From Candidatus Anstonellales archaeon (GTDB lineage: Archaea > Micrarchaeota > Micrarchaeia > Anstonellales > CG1-02-47-40), in assembly GCA_038869735.1 (NCBI GenBank), contig JAWCQO010000006.1:1-64000 (forward strand): 64,000 nt of DNA, given 5' to 3'. Position 1 is the first letter of the stretch. Every line of letters begins with the position of its first letter. The notes below the pieces were generated by a model. The model ran no database searches. It was not told the origin of the DNA and saw nothing but the letters and a program-made list of their open reading frames with translations. Both the position numbers and the translations under genes were made by a program. This document shows, in pieces, positions 44,785-54,139 of the stretch.

Positions 44785-46479
44785 ATGGTAATGGCGAATA
44801 AACCGTTAACGAAGCAGGATATTATCAGTAGGTACGAGGCTGCTCTGAAACTACTAGAGGGCCATTCAATAAGCGAAGGTGATAATCAGTGGCTTCGACG
44901 AACCATCACACTCACACTAAACTACATGAAAGGAAAACCTGAGGAGGAGGGAGGGCTTTCAGGGCGCTTTCGTCTTAAAGACATTATACAAGCATTAGAG
45001 TACAAAAACGATTTGGGGACCATATGTAAATTCTTACAGGATAACAATGTAGCAGATGCCGACTCAATCATGAGCGCCGTAAAACAACTTCACAAAAGCG
45101 CAAATTTAATTTCGAAGGCGTCATCAGCCCTCCGTTTAGATCAAAAAACATTTAGTCACGTAAATAAAGAATCAGCTAATCTTCTCGGAGACCTTCAAGA
45201 AAATACTCTTAACCAAATCTCCCAGTGGTTATATCAAAAAAATTATGATAGCATAGCAGATTATCAAAAAAATGTAATTTTAGAGGGGGTATCTCATGCC
45301 TTTAAGTACATGGTCCAAAACGGATTTGCCCAAAAGAACGCAAATGAGCTTGGCCCCAATAGCACACTACTTCTTGCAGAGCTCTCATGCGTCTTTGCAA
45401 TTTTAGGAAACCGAAATGGCAAAGATCTTTCAAACATTGCGTTTAGCGGCTTTCAGAAGACTGACGACGTAGAGATTAATGCCCTTAATGCACTTAACGT
45501 GTTGTTCGACGAGGATGGTGTTTTTAACGAAAAATTTTTTGAGCCTCAGATATACATAGATGGAAAGAAATCATCCATAAGCAATAGAGGAAAGAGCAGG
45601 TGGGCAAAACTTCTTACTAGGGTGCGAGGTGAGTACAAACTACAGCGTCCAGAAGAGACACAAGAAGGAGCAGGAGAAGAGACACGAGAAGGAGCAGGAG
45701 AAGAGACACGAGAAGGAGCAGGAGAAGAGACACGAGAAGGAGCAGGAGAAAAGACACAACAATCTCCGAAACCAGAACAACAAACTCCGGAACAAAAACT
45801 TAGAGATGTTATTATGAACTGGATTCCTGGCATAAATGAAGAACTAGCAAACGAGATCATAAATTCTATTCCATCTGATCAAAAGGATTCTCTTGTATCT
45901 TTTTTTGAATCTCTATCTAATAAAAATATCTCTGAAATACTAGACGCGTCAATAAATGGTATGAAGCTAGATGGTACGGATCTAAAGCCGGAATATATCG
46001 ATAATCAATTGACCAACCTTTTTAATGCCGTGCTAAGTGCTCTAGAAGCGGTGAAAGCGCGCACCAAAACGCGACCCCCTCTTCTTGATATCTCCAAATT
46101 TATCAAATTCATTAAAGAAGATCTACGATCCTCAGACAGAATGTGGTATGATAGTATATGTAAGATAGCTGACTATCTACTGAACGGAGGTCACAGCTCC
46201 ACCGATAAAATGAAACCCACCTATCTCACAGAAGAAAATGTAACTAATGCTTTAAGACCTCTAGAAGGCAGGGTGAAGGGAGGAGGACTATTTAAGAAAG
46301 ACACCATGGAACAACTTACCACACTTATAATGTATCAATCGTATAATCAGCTTGTGAAATATATTGACAATACAAAAAAAGACAAGAATATCCATGCCGG
46401 CGAGCTGCTCCTCAGAATATATGAAGATAAATATAATAAGGATACGGAGTCTAAAAAGGAGCAGTCTACTACCCAATAA
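44785..46479 (+). CDS. Large helical protein with acidic tandem repeat, unknown function
   Basis: 564 residues, no signal peptide or membrane helix; mostly helical by composition. Residues 291-322 are four perfect or near-perfect units of the octapeptide ETREGAGE, splitting a helical N-terminal part (1-285) from a C-terminal helical part (335-560). Strong Shine-Dalgarno GGAGGGAAA before the ATG. Its N-terminal helical style resembles those of the 1165- and 857-residue proteins in this island; whether they are homologous needs a profile search. Confidence 0.75.
   Translation: MVMANKPLTKQDIISRYEAALKLLEGHSISEGDNQWLRRTITLTLNYMKGKPEEEGGLSGRFRLKDIIQALEYKNDLGTICKFLQDNNVADADSIMSAVKQLHKSANLISKASSALRLDQKTFSHVNKESANLLGDLQENTLNQISQWLYQKNYDSIADYQKNVILEGVSHAFKYMVQNGFAQKNANELGPNSTLLLAELSCVFAILGNRNGKDLSNIAFSGFQKTDDVEINALNALNVLFDEDGVFNEKFFEPQIYIDGKKSSISNRGKSRWAKLLTRVRGEYKLQRPEETQEGAGEETREGAGEETREGAGEETREGAGEKTQQSPKPEQQTPEQKLRDVIMNWIPGINEELANEIINSIPSDQKDSLVSFFESLSNKNISEILDASINGMKLDGTDLKPEYIDNQLTNLFNAVLSALEAVKARTKTRPPLLDISKFIKFIKEDLRSSDRMWYDSICKIADYLLNGGHSSTDKMKPTYLTEENVTNALRPLEGRVKGGGLFKKDTMEQLTTLIMYQSYNQLVKYIDNTKKDKNIHAGELLLRIYEDKYNKDTESKKEQSTTQ
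45655..45750. repeat. Four tandem 24-base units inside the 564-residue gene
   Basis: Units at 45655-45678, 45679-45702, 45703-45726 and 45727-45750; the first differs by one base. Each keeps the reading frame and encodes eight residues. A hypervariable linker by slippage is likely. Confidence 0.92.
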
Positions 46480-46919
46480 AAAGAAAGTCACTAACGAATG
46501 CCTGATACAACAATCATCCAGCAGTAGAAGGGTTTTCAACCAAGAACCATAACACTAAGTTCCAATAGACTTGGACGTCAAGACATTCTAATTTACGGTC
46601 TCCAAAGTCTCTGGAAGCTATAAAAGAACGTTAGACCAGAGTTTGCTATTAAAATTGAAATTCTATCTTAAAAAAAATCAGCCAAATTTTTCCAGTTTGC
46701 TGAAAGCCAACCGCTGTGCTTGCCTGTGGCGCACTGCCTTTAAAAAGAAAGCAGAGAAGCAACAAATAAACCAACTAACAAGCCTGCCCCAGCTTCAAGA
46801 ATAACAAACCAAAGGCTTCAGCACAAATCCCCTCTGCCTAACTGCCAGAGCCGACACTCCCTCGCGCCCAAACGAAATTTATTTATACTCATAATTCTAA
46901 AACAGTCGTGTGAGCTTTA
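46480..46919. other. Gap without a gene, with promoter for the 1165-residue protein
   Basis: No tRNA-like or protein-like signal. TTTATTTATACT near 46878-46889 is about 35 bases before the ATG at 46920 and may be its promoter. Confidence 0.5.
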
Positions 46920-49900
46920 ATGCAAATGCGTATAGAAAAAGAAGAAAAACAAGATAATGTGACAGAGATACAACCGAAGGCAGACTATTTCCTAGCTAAA
47001 ATACTCCTCTACTCCAAAGAACATTCCAATCCATTTGATTTTGTGAATAAGTGGGAAGACCTTACCAACGAGTTGGGTCCTATTCTAGCTGGCCTCAAAG
47101 AAAATGAAAAAGACTATTTTTATGAACATCTCAATAAACAAATACAAAAATATAACATAAATTCCACCATCCTTCCTTACGTTTCACCTTCCATTTCACT
47201 ATATAAAGAACAGCTTTTGAACGCTCTTGGCTACTTCCATACACTTGACCAGAAGTTAAAGTCATATATCTTCCTCGGTCAGGGGGAACTCACTAAACTC
47301 ACTATTGATGATCTTGATCAAGATCTCAAGTCTAATAAGATAAATAAGAGTGCATTTGAGCTCATACTAAAACTTCACTACGGAGATAAAGGCGAAACGC
47401 TAGACCATTTTCTTGTTGATGTGATGAAAGTGTCTAAAAGCAAACTCTCCAGTTCCAAAGTAATTGATAAATACATCTCTATAATGGACCACCTACAAAA
47501 AAATAAAGATTATTACTCAACAGACCCACTACGCAGTAAGGCAGATGAGGACAATATAAAATCAATTTTGTACGGCACGATCCCTCTTCATCCACCAAAT
47601 ACACAACAAGTAGGACCCTCCCAGATAAACTTATTTGATACAATATCCACTGCCGCTTTAATATATAAATATAAGACAACAGATTTTAAGCCGCATATCG
47701 AAAATTTAAATATACTTACGAACCTTCTGACGACATATTCAACAGGTGGTTCCCTACCACCCTACTCTCAAGCTCTTCTTCTTTCAAAAAATTATTCAAC
47801 TCTGTTTGACTCCATGCTTCATCTTGATCAGCAAAATAGAGGAAACGTACTAAACAGTCTGTTGTTCTACTACTCCCACTTATATAGTAACCTTCCGTTG
47901 GAAAATAGATACATCGCCCTAGGAAACTTTTTAGATAAAGTGCTCTCTACTAATTTTTATCAACACGATACACTCGATCAGGCAGTGAGTTCTGCGGGTA
48001 GTTTTACTGATAGAGGCCGTATCAGGACGCATTCACAACAAACTATTCTCGGTTTTCCAAGTGTGGGCGGGAACTTCCAGAGTGATACTTATAATATTCT
48101 TAGATTCTTTTCTCCAAACCTGAATCCATTCAATCTGCAGGAGTCGTCCGCCAACCTTGATATGTTCATTACGTCGTTTATTCCAGGGTTTTATCCAATT
48201 AAGCCATATTACCCATCATCCATATATCAAAAACCTAAATTTGACGCAATTCAATTGATTTCAGCGATAGATCATATACGCCGTCTTGTTGCGGAGTATT
48301 ATAAACCCAAAATCGTTTTAAGTTTTAACGAAATAAGCGCGCATACGTTCGCATCTCATAGTAAATTTCCTACGAATGAATTCTCCAGAGGTAGTGGTTC
48401 CATTGATGTTCATGGATTAGAACATCAAATCAGAGCTAGTGGAACTGTTGAATCCCAAGAATATCGGGGGGGGAAAGAATCAAAAGCCGCGAATGTGGCC
48501 CTCAACGCCACTTTATCAGCTAATCAACTTTTCCTTCAATATGTAAAAGATAAGAAGATTGACCTTTCTCAAGTAACAGACGAAAACCTCCTTGCTAATC
48601 TCAACTTGGCTCTTAGAGAAGGTACAGACATGTTGTTTTTTTTTGAGATGCCGCAACACTCCACATCAACATCAGAAAAAGAAGAGATCATTGGCAGTCT
48701 TTATATTTATGACTATGGCTCCCGCACCTGGTATAGAGCAAATATAAATGAACTTGATGAAGATATAAATAAACTTAATGAAGATCTGTCTGAATTCCGA
48801 CACTACTTTTTTTCTCTTAGACAGGCTCTTCTTGGAGAGGATACACCAGTCCAATTCGCTGTAGAACGCCAAAATAGTAAGGTTAACCAAACTAGTAATG
48901 TTAACAAAACAACTGTAGAAGCAGAACGATGGGGATTCATGATCGGAGTAGCACTCAGCAACGATACTGGAGCCTCCTTATTCCGCTCAACAGAAGGAAA
49001 TATGAGTATTTCTTTCGTTAGATCTACCAACTTAGTTGTCACATCTGTTGGTTTATTTCACATCAAAGAGGAACCTACGCCAGGCGTTTATTATAACCCT
49101 ATTGACTCCACTCAGTCTCAAAAAGGTAGCCAAACGTTTGCTAACTTTGGATCCACAACCAAGAATAATGAATTTACTGCTTTGTTTGGTGTCACTAATA
49201 ATAGTGGCGCTAATAAACCAATGGTAGGGGGTCGATTCTCACATCTAGACAAGTCAGTTGCCTGGTCAGCTGCTGCTTTATACTCCTTCAACCCTGTTTA
49301 CGGCACTTACATATTGGAAACTAGTGGAGGAGTAGATTATGGCTCTCTAAATCTTCTAGCTTATGTTAAGGCAGCAATGGACAATGTCACTAAGAAGGGG
49401 GCGGGCGATCCAAATGCACGTCAACTAGAGATTAATTTGAACATTGGAGAGTCTAAGCTGGTGGGTGTAGGTGTTAGTCTTCCCAATGCCCATACATCAA
49501 TTGAGTCCTCCGATATATTAAAGTCTCTTCATAACCTATATATCCGTCTTATGTCTACCATTAAAGAAAACAAAGGAGAAGATGTTGAAACAATTCTAAT
49601 TCAGGTGGCTGACCTTGTTAAACTTTATGCGGAGACTACTTTGGCTTCAGTACTATCGGATCCAAACAACAAAACCAACACTTATATCAAATTCTCAACA
49701 GGAGAAGGAGGCATTTCAGGTATATTTAATTATAACCCACATCAAAACCAGTGGATGGCTACACTTTCTATCCCCCTTCCAGATAATCGCCAAATCCAAC
49801 TTCTATACCTCAACGATGCAAAAATCCACACAACTAACCAATCTGCAACTAAACGTGACGCTTTCGGAGCGAAATACCAAGAAGGGCCTTGGACTATTGC

Positions 49901-50417
49901 CGCAATCTATCCCGACCGTCCTACTCTTTTTAGTCCATTTTCAATAGCAGTTGCATATGGTAAAGATAAGTGGAAGTTCGGAGTTGAGTTCTTTAACCCT
50001 ACTCCATCTGTTGGCAACAATAAAAAAATTAGCGGTATTATTACCTATGGAAATGTCCAAAATAACTTTTCCTTAATCGTATCTAACCAAGATTATGAAC
50101 GATTGAACAGTTGGGTCCTCTCACTTCAACGGATATGGGACTTCTACAATCACATACGCTTAACCGCGTTTTCTTCAGACATAGAACGTCCTCCAGACGG
50201 CATAAGAGGTTCTTCAAACATATACGTACCCTATGTTTACGATCTCAACATCAACAGAGACGGAGGCAAAGCTTGGGGTTTCGAATTAGGCGCAGGCGGT
50301 GTCTTCCCTGGATTGGGTGTCTTCTCTAGGGGTGAGTGGGGGCTTACCGCCAGACTCCTACAGGGCTATGGTGGATCAACATGGGAGATTAGACTTAATC
50401 TTTCCCTGCCTTTTTAG
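46920..50417 (+). CDS. 1165-residue protein with C-terminal beta-barrel-like region
   Basis: I recognise no family. Residues 1-450 are helical, 450-650 mixed, and ~655-1165 are a long series of amphipathic beta strands with aromatic girdle-like residues, short turns and loops (for example TYIKFSTGEGGISGIFNY, WKFGVEFF, WGLTARLL). The last strand WEIRLNLSLPF alternates hydrophobic residues and ends in Phe, exactly like the beta-signal of bacterial outer-membrane proteins. There is no signal peptide and no N-terminal membrane helix (start MQMRIEKEEKQ), which argues against simple Sec export. It could be an unusual envelope pore or a cytosolic beta structure. It ends convergently with the splicing endonuclease gene. 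Confidence 0.72.
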   Translation: MQMRIEKEEKQDNVTEIQPKADYFLAKILLYSKEHSNPFDFVNKWEDLTNELGPILAGLKENEKDYFYEHLNKQIQKYNINSTILPYVSPSISLYKEQLLNALGYFHTLDQKLKSYIFLGQGELTKLTIDDLDQDLKSNKINKSAFELILKLHYGDKGETLDHFLVDVMKVSKSKLSSSKVIDKYISIMDHLQKNKDYYSTDPLRSKADEDNIKSILYGTIPLHPPNTQQVGPSQINLFDTISTAALIYKYKTTDFKPHIENLNILTNLLTTYSTGGSLPPYSQALLLSKNYSTLFDSMLHLDQQNRGNVLNSLLFYYSHLYSNLPLENRYIALGNFLDKVLSTNFYQHDTLDQAVSSAGSFTDRGRIRTHSQQTILGFPSVGGNFQSDTYNILRFFSPNLNPFNLQESSANLDMFITSFIPGFYPIKPYYPSSIYQKPKFDAIQLISAIDHIRRLVAEYYKPKIVLSFNEISAHTFASHSKFPTNEFSRGSGSIDVHGLEHQIRASGTVESQEYRGGKESKAANVALNATLSANQLFLQYVKDKKIDLSQVTDENLLANLNLALREGTDMLFFFEMPQHSTSTSEKEEIIGSLYIYDYGSRTWYRANINELDEDINKLNEDLSEFRHYFFSLRQALLGEDTPVQFAVERQNSKVNQTSNVNKTTVEAERWGFMIGVALSNDTGASLFRSTEGNMSISFVRSTNLVVTSVGLFHIKEEPTPGVYYNPIDSTQSQKGSQTFANFGSTTKNNEFTALFGVTNNSGANKPMVGGRFSHLDKSVAWSAAALYSFNPVYGTYILETSGGVDYGSLNLLAYVKAAMDNVTKKGAGDPNARQLEINLNIGESKLVGVGVSLPNAHTSIESSDILKSLHNLYIRLMSTIKENKGEDVETILIQVADLVKLYAETTLASVLSDPNNKTNTYIKFSTGEGGISGIFNYNPHQNQWMATLSIPLPDNRQIQLLYLNDAKIHTTNQSATKRDAFGAKYQEGPWTIAAIYPDRPTLFSPFSIAVAYGKDKWKFGVEFFNPTPSVGNNKKISGIITYGNVQNNFSLIVSNQDYERLNSWVLSLQRIWDFYNHIRLTAFSSDIERPPDGIRGSSNIYVPYVYDLNINRDGGKAWGFELGAGGVFPGLGVFSRGEWGLTARLLQGYGGSTWEIRLNLSLPF

Positions 50418-50457
50418 TGAGTGCCAGATTATAGAGCCACCGGAGGTTAACCTCCCT

Positions 50458-51636
50458 CTAAGGCTGCACCCATTCTATCTCATAATATTCGTATTTGCTT
50501 CCAGGCAGTTCAATTCTCTTAATTAAGTAGTAAGTCACTGAGCTTTCCCTGTCAGCTATCCCAAGAAGAAGTTCTAACCCTGCTTCCTTGCATCTTTCAA
50601 TTGCAATAGCAAGCTCAGCTCCACCTATCTCCTCCTCCTCTGAAAGAGACATCATCAAATAACGCGGCTTTCCATCCTTTGGCGTCTCTATCCCTCCCTT
50701 GTGCCTATGGTACAAGATATAATTCAGACCAACGTCAATCTTTTCCTCGCCTCTCACTCTTTTTCCCGGAATTGCAAGTATAAATGTTTTCTTTACAGAA
50801 TGAGCAACCCTAATTGCACGTGCCCATTCTGATATTATCATACGACTCTTTCTCGGGAATACGTGAATGACGTGCCTTGAGTGCACCCACTCCCCAGCAG
50901 GCTTCACTGGTGAGGCTCCTGGAAAATAAAGCCTAAAATGCGTTCCAAATTTGAAGCCAGTTTTTAGTATAAAACCGCGCATCCTCCAGTCTTCATAGAC
51001 CTCATAAAGGGATGAGAAATCCGTTCTAAGTCTTTTAGCTGACCTAACAAGCTTCTTCTCATCCATTCCATAAATGCACAGATTTCCGTTTCTCACCATG
51101 AATAATGTCTCATATATGTCTAACTTGCCTATCTTCCCTCTCTGCTCCGCTTTATACGAAGCAAACTGCCCCATCCAATATCGCTCATAAATTTCTCGGG
51201 CAGCATGTTCATCGTCAATGATGCAGGTCAAGTCGCCTTCAAAGAAACGCCCCTGAAGCGAATATTTGTCCATTTCAAATTTTCCTTTTGGATACTTCTT
51301 AACAGGATTTCTCCCATAGTTTTTTTTCCAGTCAAGTTCACATATAGGCCGCGCAATAAGTCCTCTATCCCTCCAATCCTTATATGTAAAATATTTTGCC
51401 ATCTGCTTTTTTGAAGGAAAAAGCGAAGCTACATCGTTAAAGAGCATAACATTTCCATTCTTATCGTAACACTTTGCATTCCTAATGTCAATTAAATAAA
51501 GTGCTTCCTCAGGATAAAGATGAACCACTCCCTTTTTTATTACTCCATAATGCCCATTGACTAAAGATGAGACACTCTGAGGTTCTAGGCATACTATTTC
51601 TTTCGTTTTTCTGTTTATCTCTATGTATATGGCCAT
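50458..51636 (-). CDS. endA: tRNA-splicing endonuclease, epsilon-2 (ARMAN) type
   Basis: Cuts introns at bulge-helix-bulge motifs in pre-tRNA. 392 residues in one chain, the three-unit architecture of ARMAN enzymes: an N-terminal unit, a middle catalytic unit and a C-terminal structural unit. The triad reads as Y237 (HFRLYFPG), H252 (EWVHSRH) and K283 (HSVKKTF). From memory, the ARMAN-2 enzyme uses Y236, H251, K282 and a special loop lysine K161; K162 fits here with the same offset. That loop lets it cut non-canonical introns, which occur in all three tRNAs of this window. A GGGAGGA precedes the ATG. Confidence 0.93.
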   Translation of the reverse strand: MAIYIEINRKTKEIVCLEPQSVSSLVNGHYGVIKKGVVHLYPEEALYLIDIRNAKCYDKNGNVMLFNDVASLFPSKKQMAKYFTYKDWRDRGLIARPICELDWKKNYGRNPVKKYPKGKFEMDKYSLQGRFFEGDLTCIIDDEHAAREIYERYWMGQFASYKAEQRGKIGKLDIYETLFMVRNGNLCIYGMDEKKLVRSAKRLRTDFSSLYEVYEDWRMRGFILKTGFKFGTHFRLYFPGASPVKPAGEWVHSRHVIHVFPRKSRMIISEWARAIRVAHSVKKTFILAIPGKRVRGEEKIDVGLNYILYHRHKGGIETPKDGKPRYLMMSLSEEEEIGGAELAIAIERCKEAGLELLLGIADRESSVTYYLIKRIELPGSKYEYYEIEWVQP

Positions 51637-51753
51637 ATTCCTCCCTTTCTACACAATCCTCATTTGGGCAAATATGCTCATAGGCGACACAACCAATGCA
51701 ACAAACAATATCAACAAAAGCTAATTTAAACTAAATCTAAATAATTATTACCC

Positions 51754-52824
51754 ATGCAATGTTCCTTATGTACTGCTTCGGCAAGTTCTTTAAATCAAAG
51801 GCCTCATTCCCAACGACAGCCATGTCCACCTGCAATTCCTCGTCCAGTATTTGATGAGTTGTGCTCTCAAGGCTACCATGTAGTAGGAAACCACTCAGCA
51901 AATAAGAGATGCAAATGGTTCCGCGAGGCCCTCATAGGCAATGGAGGATGCTATAAAGCAAGGTTTTACGGCATCCAATCGCATCGTTGCGTTCAATGCA
52001 CCCCTGTTCTGCTCTTTTGCAATCACGCATGCAAGTTCTGTTGGAGAATCATCCCTGAATCAAAATTGCAATTTGAAGACATGCCCTCAAACAGCTTTAA
52101 GTGGGATTCGCCGGAAAAAGTAGCAGAGGGCATATTAAGAGAGCAAGAAAGAATAGCCTCCGGCTATAAGGGAAATCCAAAGACAAGCATAAAGAAATTC
52201 AACGAGGCAATGACGCCACTTCACGTTGCAATATCACTTACAGGAGAACCGACGATGTATCCTTATCTTGGAGAGCTGATACGCATCTTTCACCAAAAAG
52301 GTCTTACAACTTTCCTTGTAACAAACGGCACGAACCCAACTGCGCTTTCTCGCCTATCCCCCCTTCCAACCCAACTCTACATCTCAATGGTCGCCCCCAA
52401 CAAGGAGAATTACCTTAAAACCTGCGTTCCAGTTTCAGCTTCTCTTTGGCAAAATTACCTTTCGTCACTTAAGCTTATGGGCCAGAAAAGAATACAAAAA
52501 GGGACTCGGACAGTCTTGAGGATGACTTTAGTGAGAAGCCTCAACTATTGCTGTGTTGAAGATTATGCATCGCAGATTAAGCTTGCAAAGCCAATGTTTG
52601 TCGAAGTAAAGAGCTATATGCATGTAGGAAAAGGAAGGGAAAAAAGAGGCCTGTCTCTATCAGATATGCTTTCAATTGAAGAGATAAGGGATTTTGCAAA
52701 CAAGTTATCAGCAAAAACTGGCTATTTCTATACTGATGAGCACGCGCCAAGCAGGGTAGTTTTGCTCTGCAGAGATAAACATGCTCAAGCAAATCGTCTT
52801 CTCCCACTTAGCCAACGAACATAA
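51754..52824 (+). CDS. taw1: tRNA 4-demethylwyosine synthase Taw1 (radical SAM)
   Basis: Makes the tricyclic imidazopurine base at G37 of tRNA-Phe from N1-methylguanosine and pyruvate. 356 residues; radical SAM cluster motif CNHACKFC (C89, C93, C96) and a second cluster C53, C66, C79 whose 13/13 spacing equals that in known TYW1 enzymes. VTNGTNP and PTQLYISM follow. Leaderless: ATTTAAACTA lies 26 bases before the ATG. Confidence 0.96.
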   Translation: MQCSLCTASASSLNQRPHSQRQPCPPAIPRPVFDELCSQGYHVVGNHSANKRCKWFREALIGNGGCYKARFYGIQSHRCVQCTPVLLFCNHACKFCWRIIPESKLQFEDMPSNSFKWDSPEKVAEGILREQERIASGYKGNPKTSIKKFNEAMTPLHVAISLTGEPTMYPYLGELIRIFHQKGLTTFLVTNGTNPTALSRLSPLPTQLYISMVAPNKENYLKTCVPVSASLWQNYLSSLKLMGQKRIQKGTRTVLRMTLVRSLNYCCVEDYASQIKLAKPMFVEVKSYMHVGKGREKRGLSLSDMLSIEEIRDFANKLSAKTGYFYTDEHAPSRVVLLCRDKHAQANRLLPLSQRT

Positions 52825-53132
52825 ATGATGTAGTATAAGCTCCTTTACTTGTGACTCAAAATCCACGGCAACTCTTATCTCATTCTTGCTTTTTTTTACC
52901 CAATCCCTTTACGGCCTTTACTTGTGTTCAAAATCCACGCAACCCTTCCCTTTCTTCTTCCTTTACGGTTTTATTTGTACTTGTTTTTCCTACGTAAATC
53001 TCCGGCTCCGAACTAATGCTCGTTTGATTGCTTATAACAATCCAAACAATGGATATTTTTTGTTTCTTTGCCTGCTTACATTTATCCTTCCGAACACGTC
53101 CAACATATAAATTAGAAAAACAAAAAACCTAA
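52825..53132. repeat. Intergenic gap with imperfect direct repeats
   Basis: CCTTTACTTGTGACTCAAAATCC-type repeat at 52842-52872 recurs at 52915-52943 with a two-base deletion and one more deletion; a third, weak partial copy begins near 52970 (CCTTTACGGTTTTATTTGTAC). A 74-residue ORF across it is hydrophobic T-rich and not convincing. Confidence 0.6.
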
Positions 53133-53423
53133 TTAGAAAAAGTAGCTTTGCTTTTCCCTCTCCTTTCTTATTTCGTCTTTAAGTACCCGTTCAAGGGCCT
53201 TCTTTTCAGGAATCCCAACAAATATAACTCTTCCATTTAATATGATTGTAGGAGTTGCAGTTACTCCAAACGCCTGAGCCCTCTGCATCCCCCACTCAGT
53301 AATCATGTTTACCTCCCTAAACCCAATGCCCTTTGTTTTTTTGAGGATTTCTTGGGCAAGCTTTACAGCCTTTGGTGAGTGAGGGCAATTTGGAGAAGTA
53401 ACTATCTCTAAAAATATTGCCAT
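53133..53423 (-). CDS. Thioredoxin-fold protein with CPHS site
   Basis: 96 residues. Begins EIVTSPNCPHSPKAVKLAQE, with a single active-site cysteine (C13) in a CxxS rather than CxxC motif, then the cis-proline block TATPTIILNGR. This suggests a monothiol glutaredoxin-like or glutathionylation-type redox protein. The partner is unknown. The next gene upstream is 38 bases away. Confidence 0.85.
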   Translation of the reverse strand: MAIFLEIVTSPNCPHSPKAVKLAQEILKKTKGIGFREVNMITEWGMQRAQAFGVTATPTIILNGRVIFVGIPEKKALERVLKDEIRKEREKQSYFF

Positions 53424-53461
53424 GTTCTAATCTTTATCCGAAGGAGCTATATAAACCTTTT

Positions 53462-53857
53462 TTATTTCGGCTCTCTGATTCTTACCATCCCATCACGCAT
53501 TTCAACAAGGACTGAACCACCTTTATATATTCTATCCAAAATTTCAAACCCACACTCAGCTTTCATTTCAGCTTCGCTTGTCCCGGATTTTAATTTGAGG
53601 ATATCCCTATCTTTTATTAGCTCAAAATCAGAAATCCCTTCCTCTCTCAAAACCCGGACATTTCCTTCTCCAAGAATACAAACTTCCTTGATTTTGTAAG
53701 CTATCCGTTCAACTAATCTTTTCATTGAAGCCTTTTTTATCTCCTCACCGGCGTATAGTTGGAGACGTGAGAGAGAGTAAAGTGAGACAGATAGCATAAA
53801 AAGAAAAATAAGAAAAAGAAGAAGAAACTCTGCAGATAGCTGGCCTTTCTTCTTCAT
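53462..53857 (-). CDS. Class III signal peptide protein (pilin-like) A
   Basis: About 131 residues. The start KKKGQLSAEFLLLFLIFLFM is a class III signal peptide, the QxSxE type processed by the archaeal prepilin peptidase EppA, followed by ~25 hydrophobic residues that build the filament core. The rest is a mixed domain with two Cys (KEVCILG, KAECGF). Its ATG (53857) overlaps the stop of the next pilin-like gene by four bases. Confidence 0.87.
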   Translation of the reverse strand: MKKKGQLSAEFLLLFLIFLFMLSVSLYSLSRLQLYAGEEIKKASMKRLVERIAYKIKEVCILGEGNVRVLREEGISDFELIKDRDILKLKSGTSEAEMKAECGFEILDRIYKGGSVLVEMRDGMVRIREPK

Positions 53858-54081
53858 CCGGATATCCCAGAGCAAACATTGTTTATACAGCTCTCTCCTG
53901 CATCACAATCAAGATCTGTTTCGCAGCTCTTAGAGATTTCAAATATCTGGCCTGTTTTCTTCTCTATCTCCTTGCCAGCCTGTGTTGCTGTTTTTATAAG
54001 TTGGCTTGCAACAATAAGCGCAACCCCTATCAAAATAACCAATATAATAAGCATTTCAGCTGAAATCTGCCCTTTCATCAA
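53854..54081 (-). CDS. Class III signal peptide protein (pilin-like) B with Cys-rich tail
   Basis: 75 residues. MMKGQISAEMLIILVILIGV is again a class III signal peptide with hydrophobic helix; the short exterior part ends in CETDLDCDAGESC...C, four Cys. A similar C..D.DC pattern occurs at the right window edge (63887-64000). It is the first of a two-gene operon with protein A and is divergent from pgk. Surface filament subunit or pseudopilin is likely. Confidence 0.85.
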   Translation of the reverse strand: MMKGQISAEMLIILVILIGVALIVASQLIKTATQAGKEIEKKTGQIFEISKSCETDLDCDAGESCINNVCSGISG

Positions 54082-54106
54082 TTCACCCTATCTAAATACT
54101 CTGAAA

Positions 54107-54118
54107 ACGTTTTATTTC
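54107..54118 (+). promoter_or_regulatory. TATA box of pgk
   Basis: ACGTTTTATTTC is centred about 28 bases before the ATG at 54140, fitting a leaderless transcript. Confidence 0.5.
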
Positions 54119-54139
54119 TTTGCTCTCCTTACTCTCTTT

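Noticed and set aside
52886-53110. 74-residue hydrophobic ORF
   Set aside because: T-rich spacer composition, crosses direct repeats, no ribosome site or promoter at its start.
53879-54139. 87-codon N-terminal extension of PGK
   Set aside because: It crosses the pilin-like gene and its promoter on the other strand and has no PGK-like sequence; homology starts at 54140 with a TATA box at the right distance.
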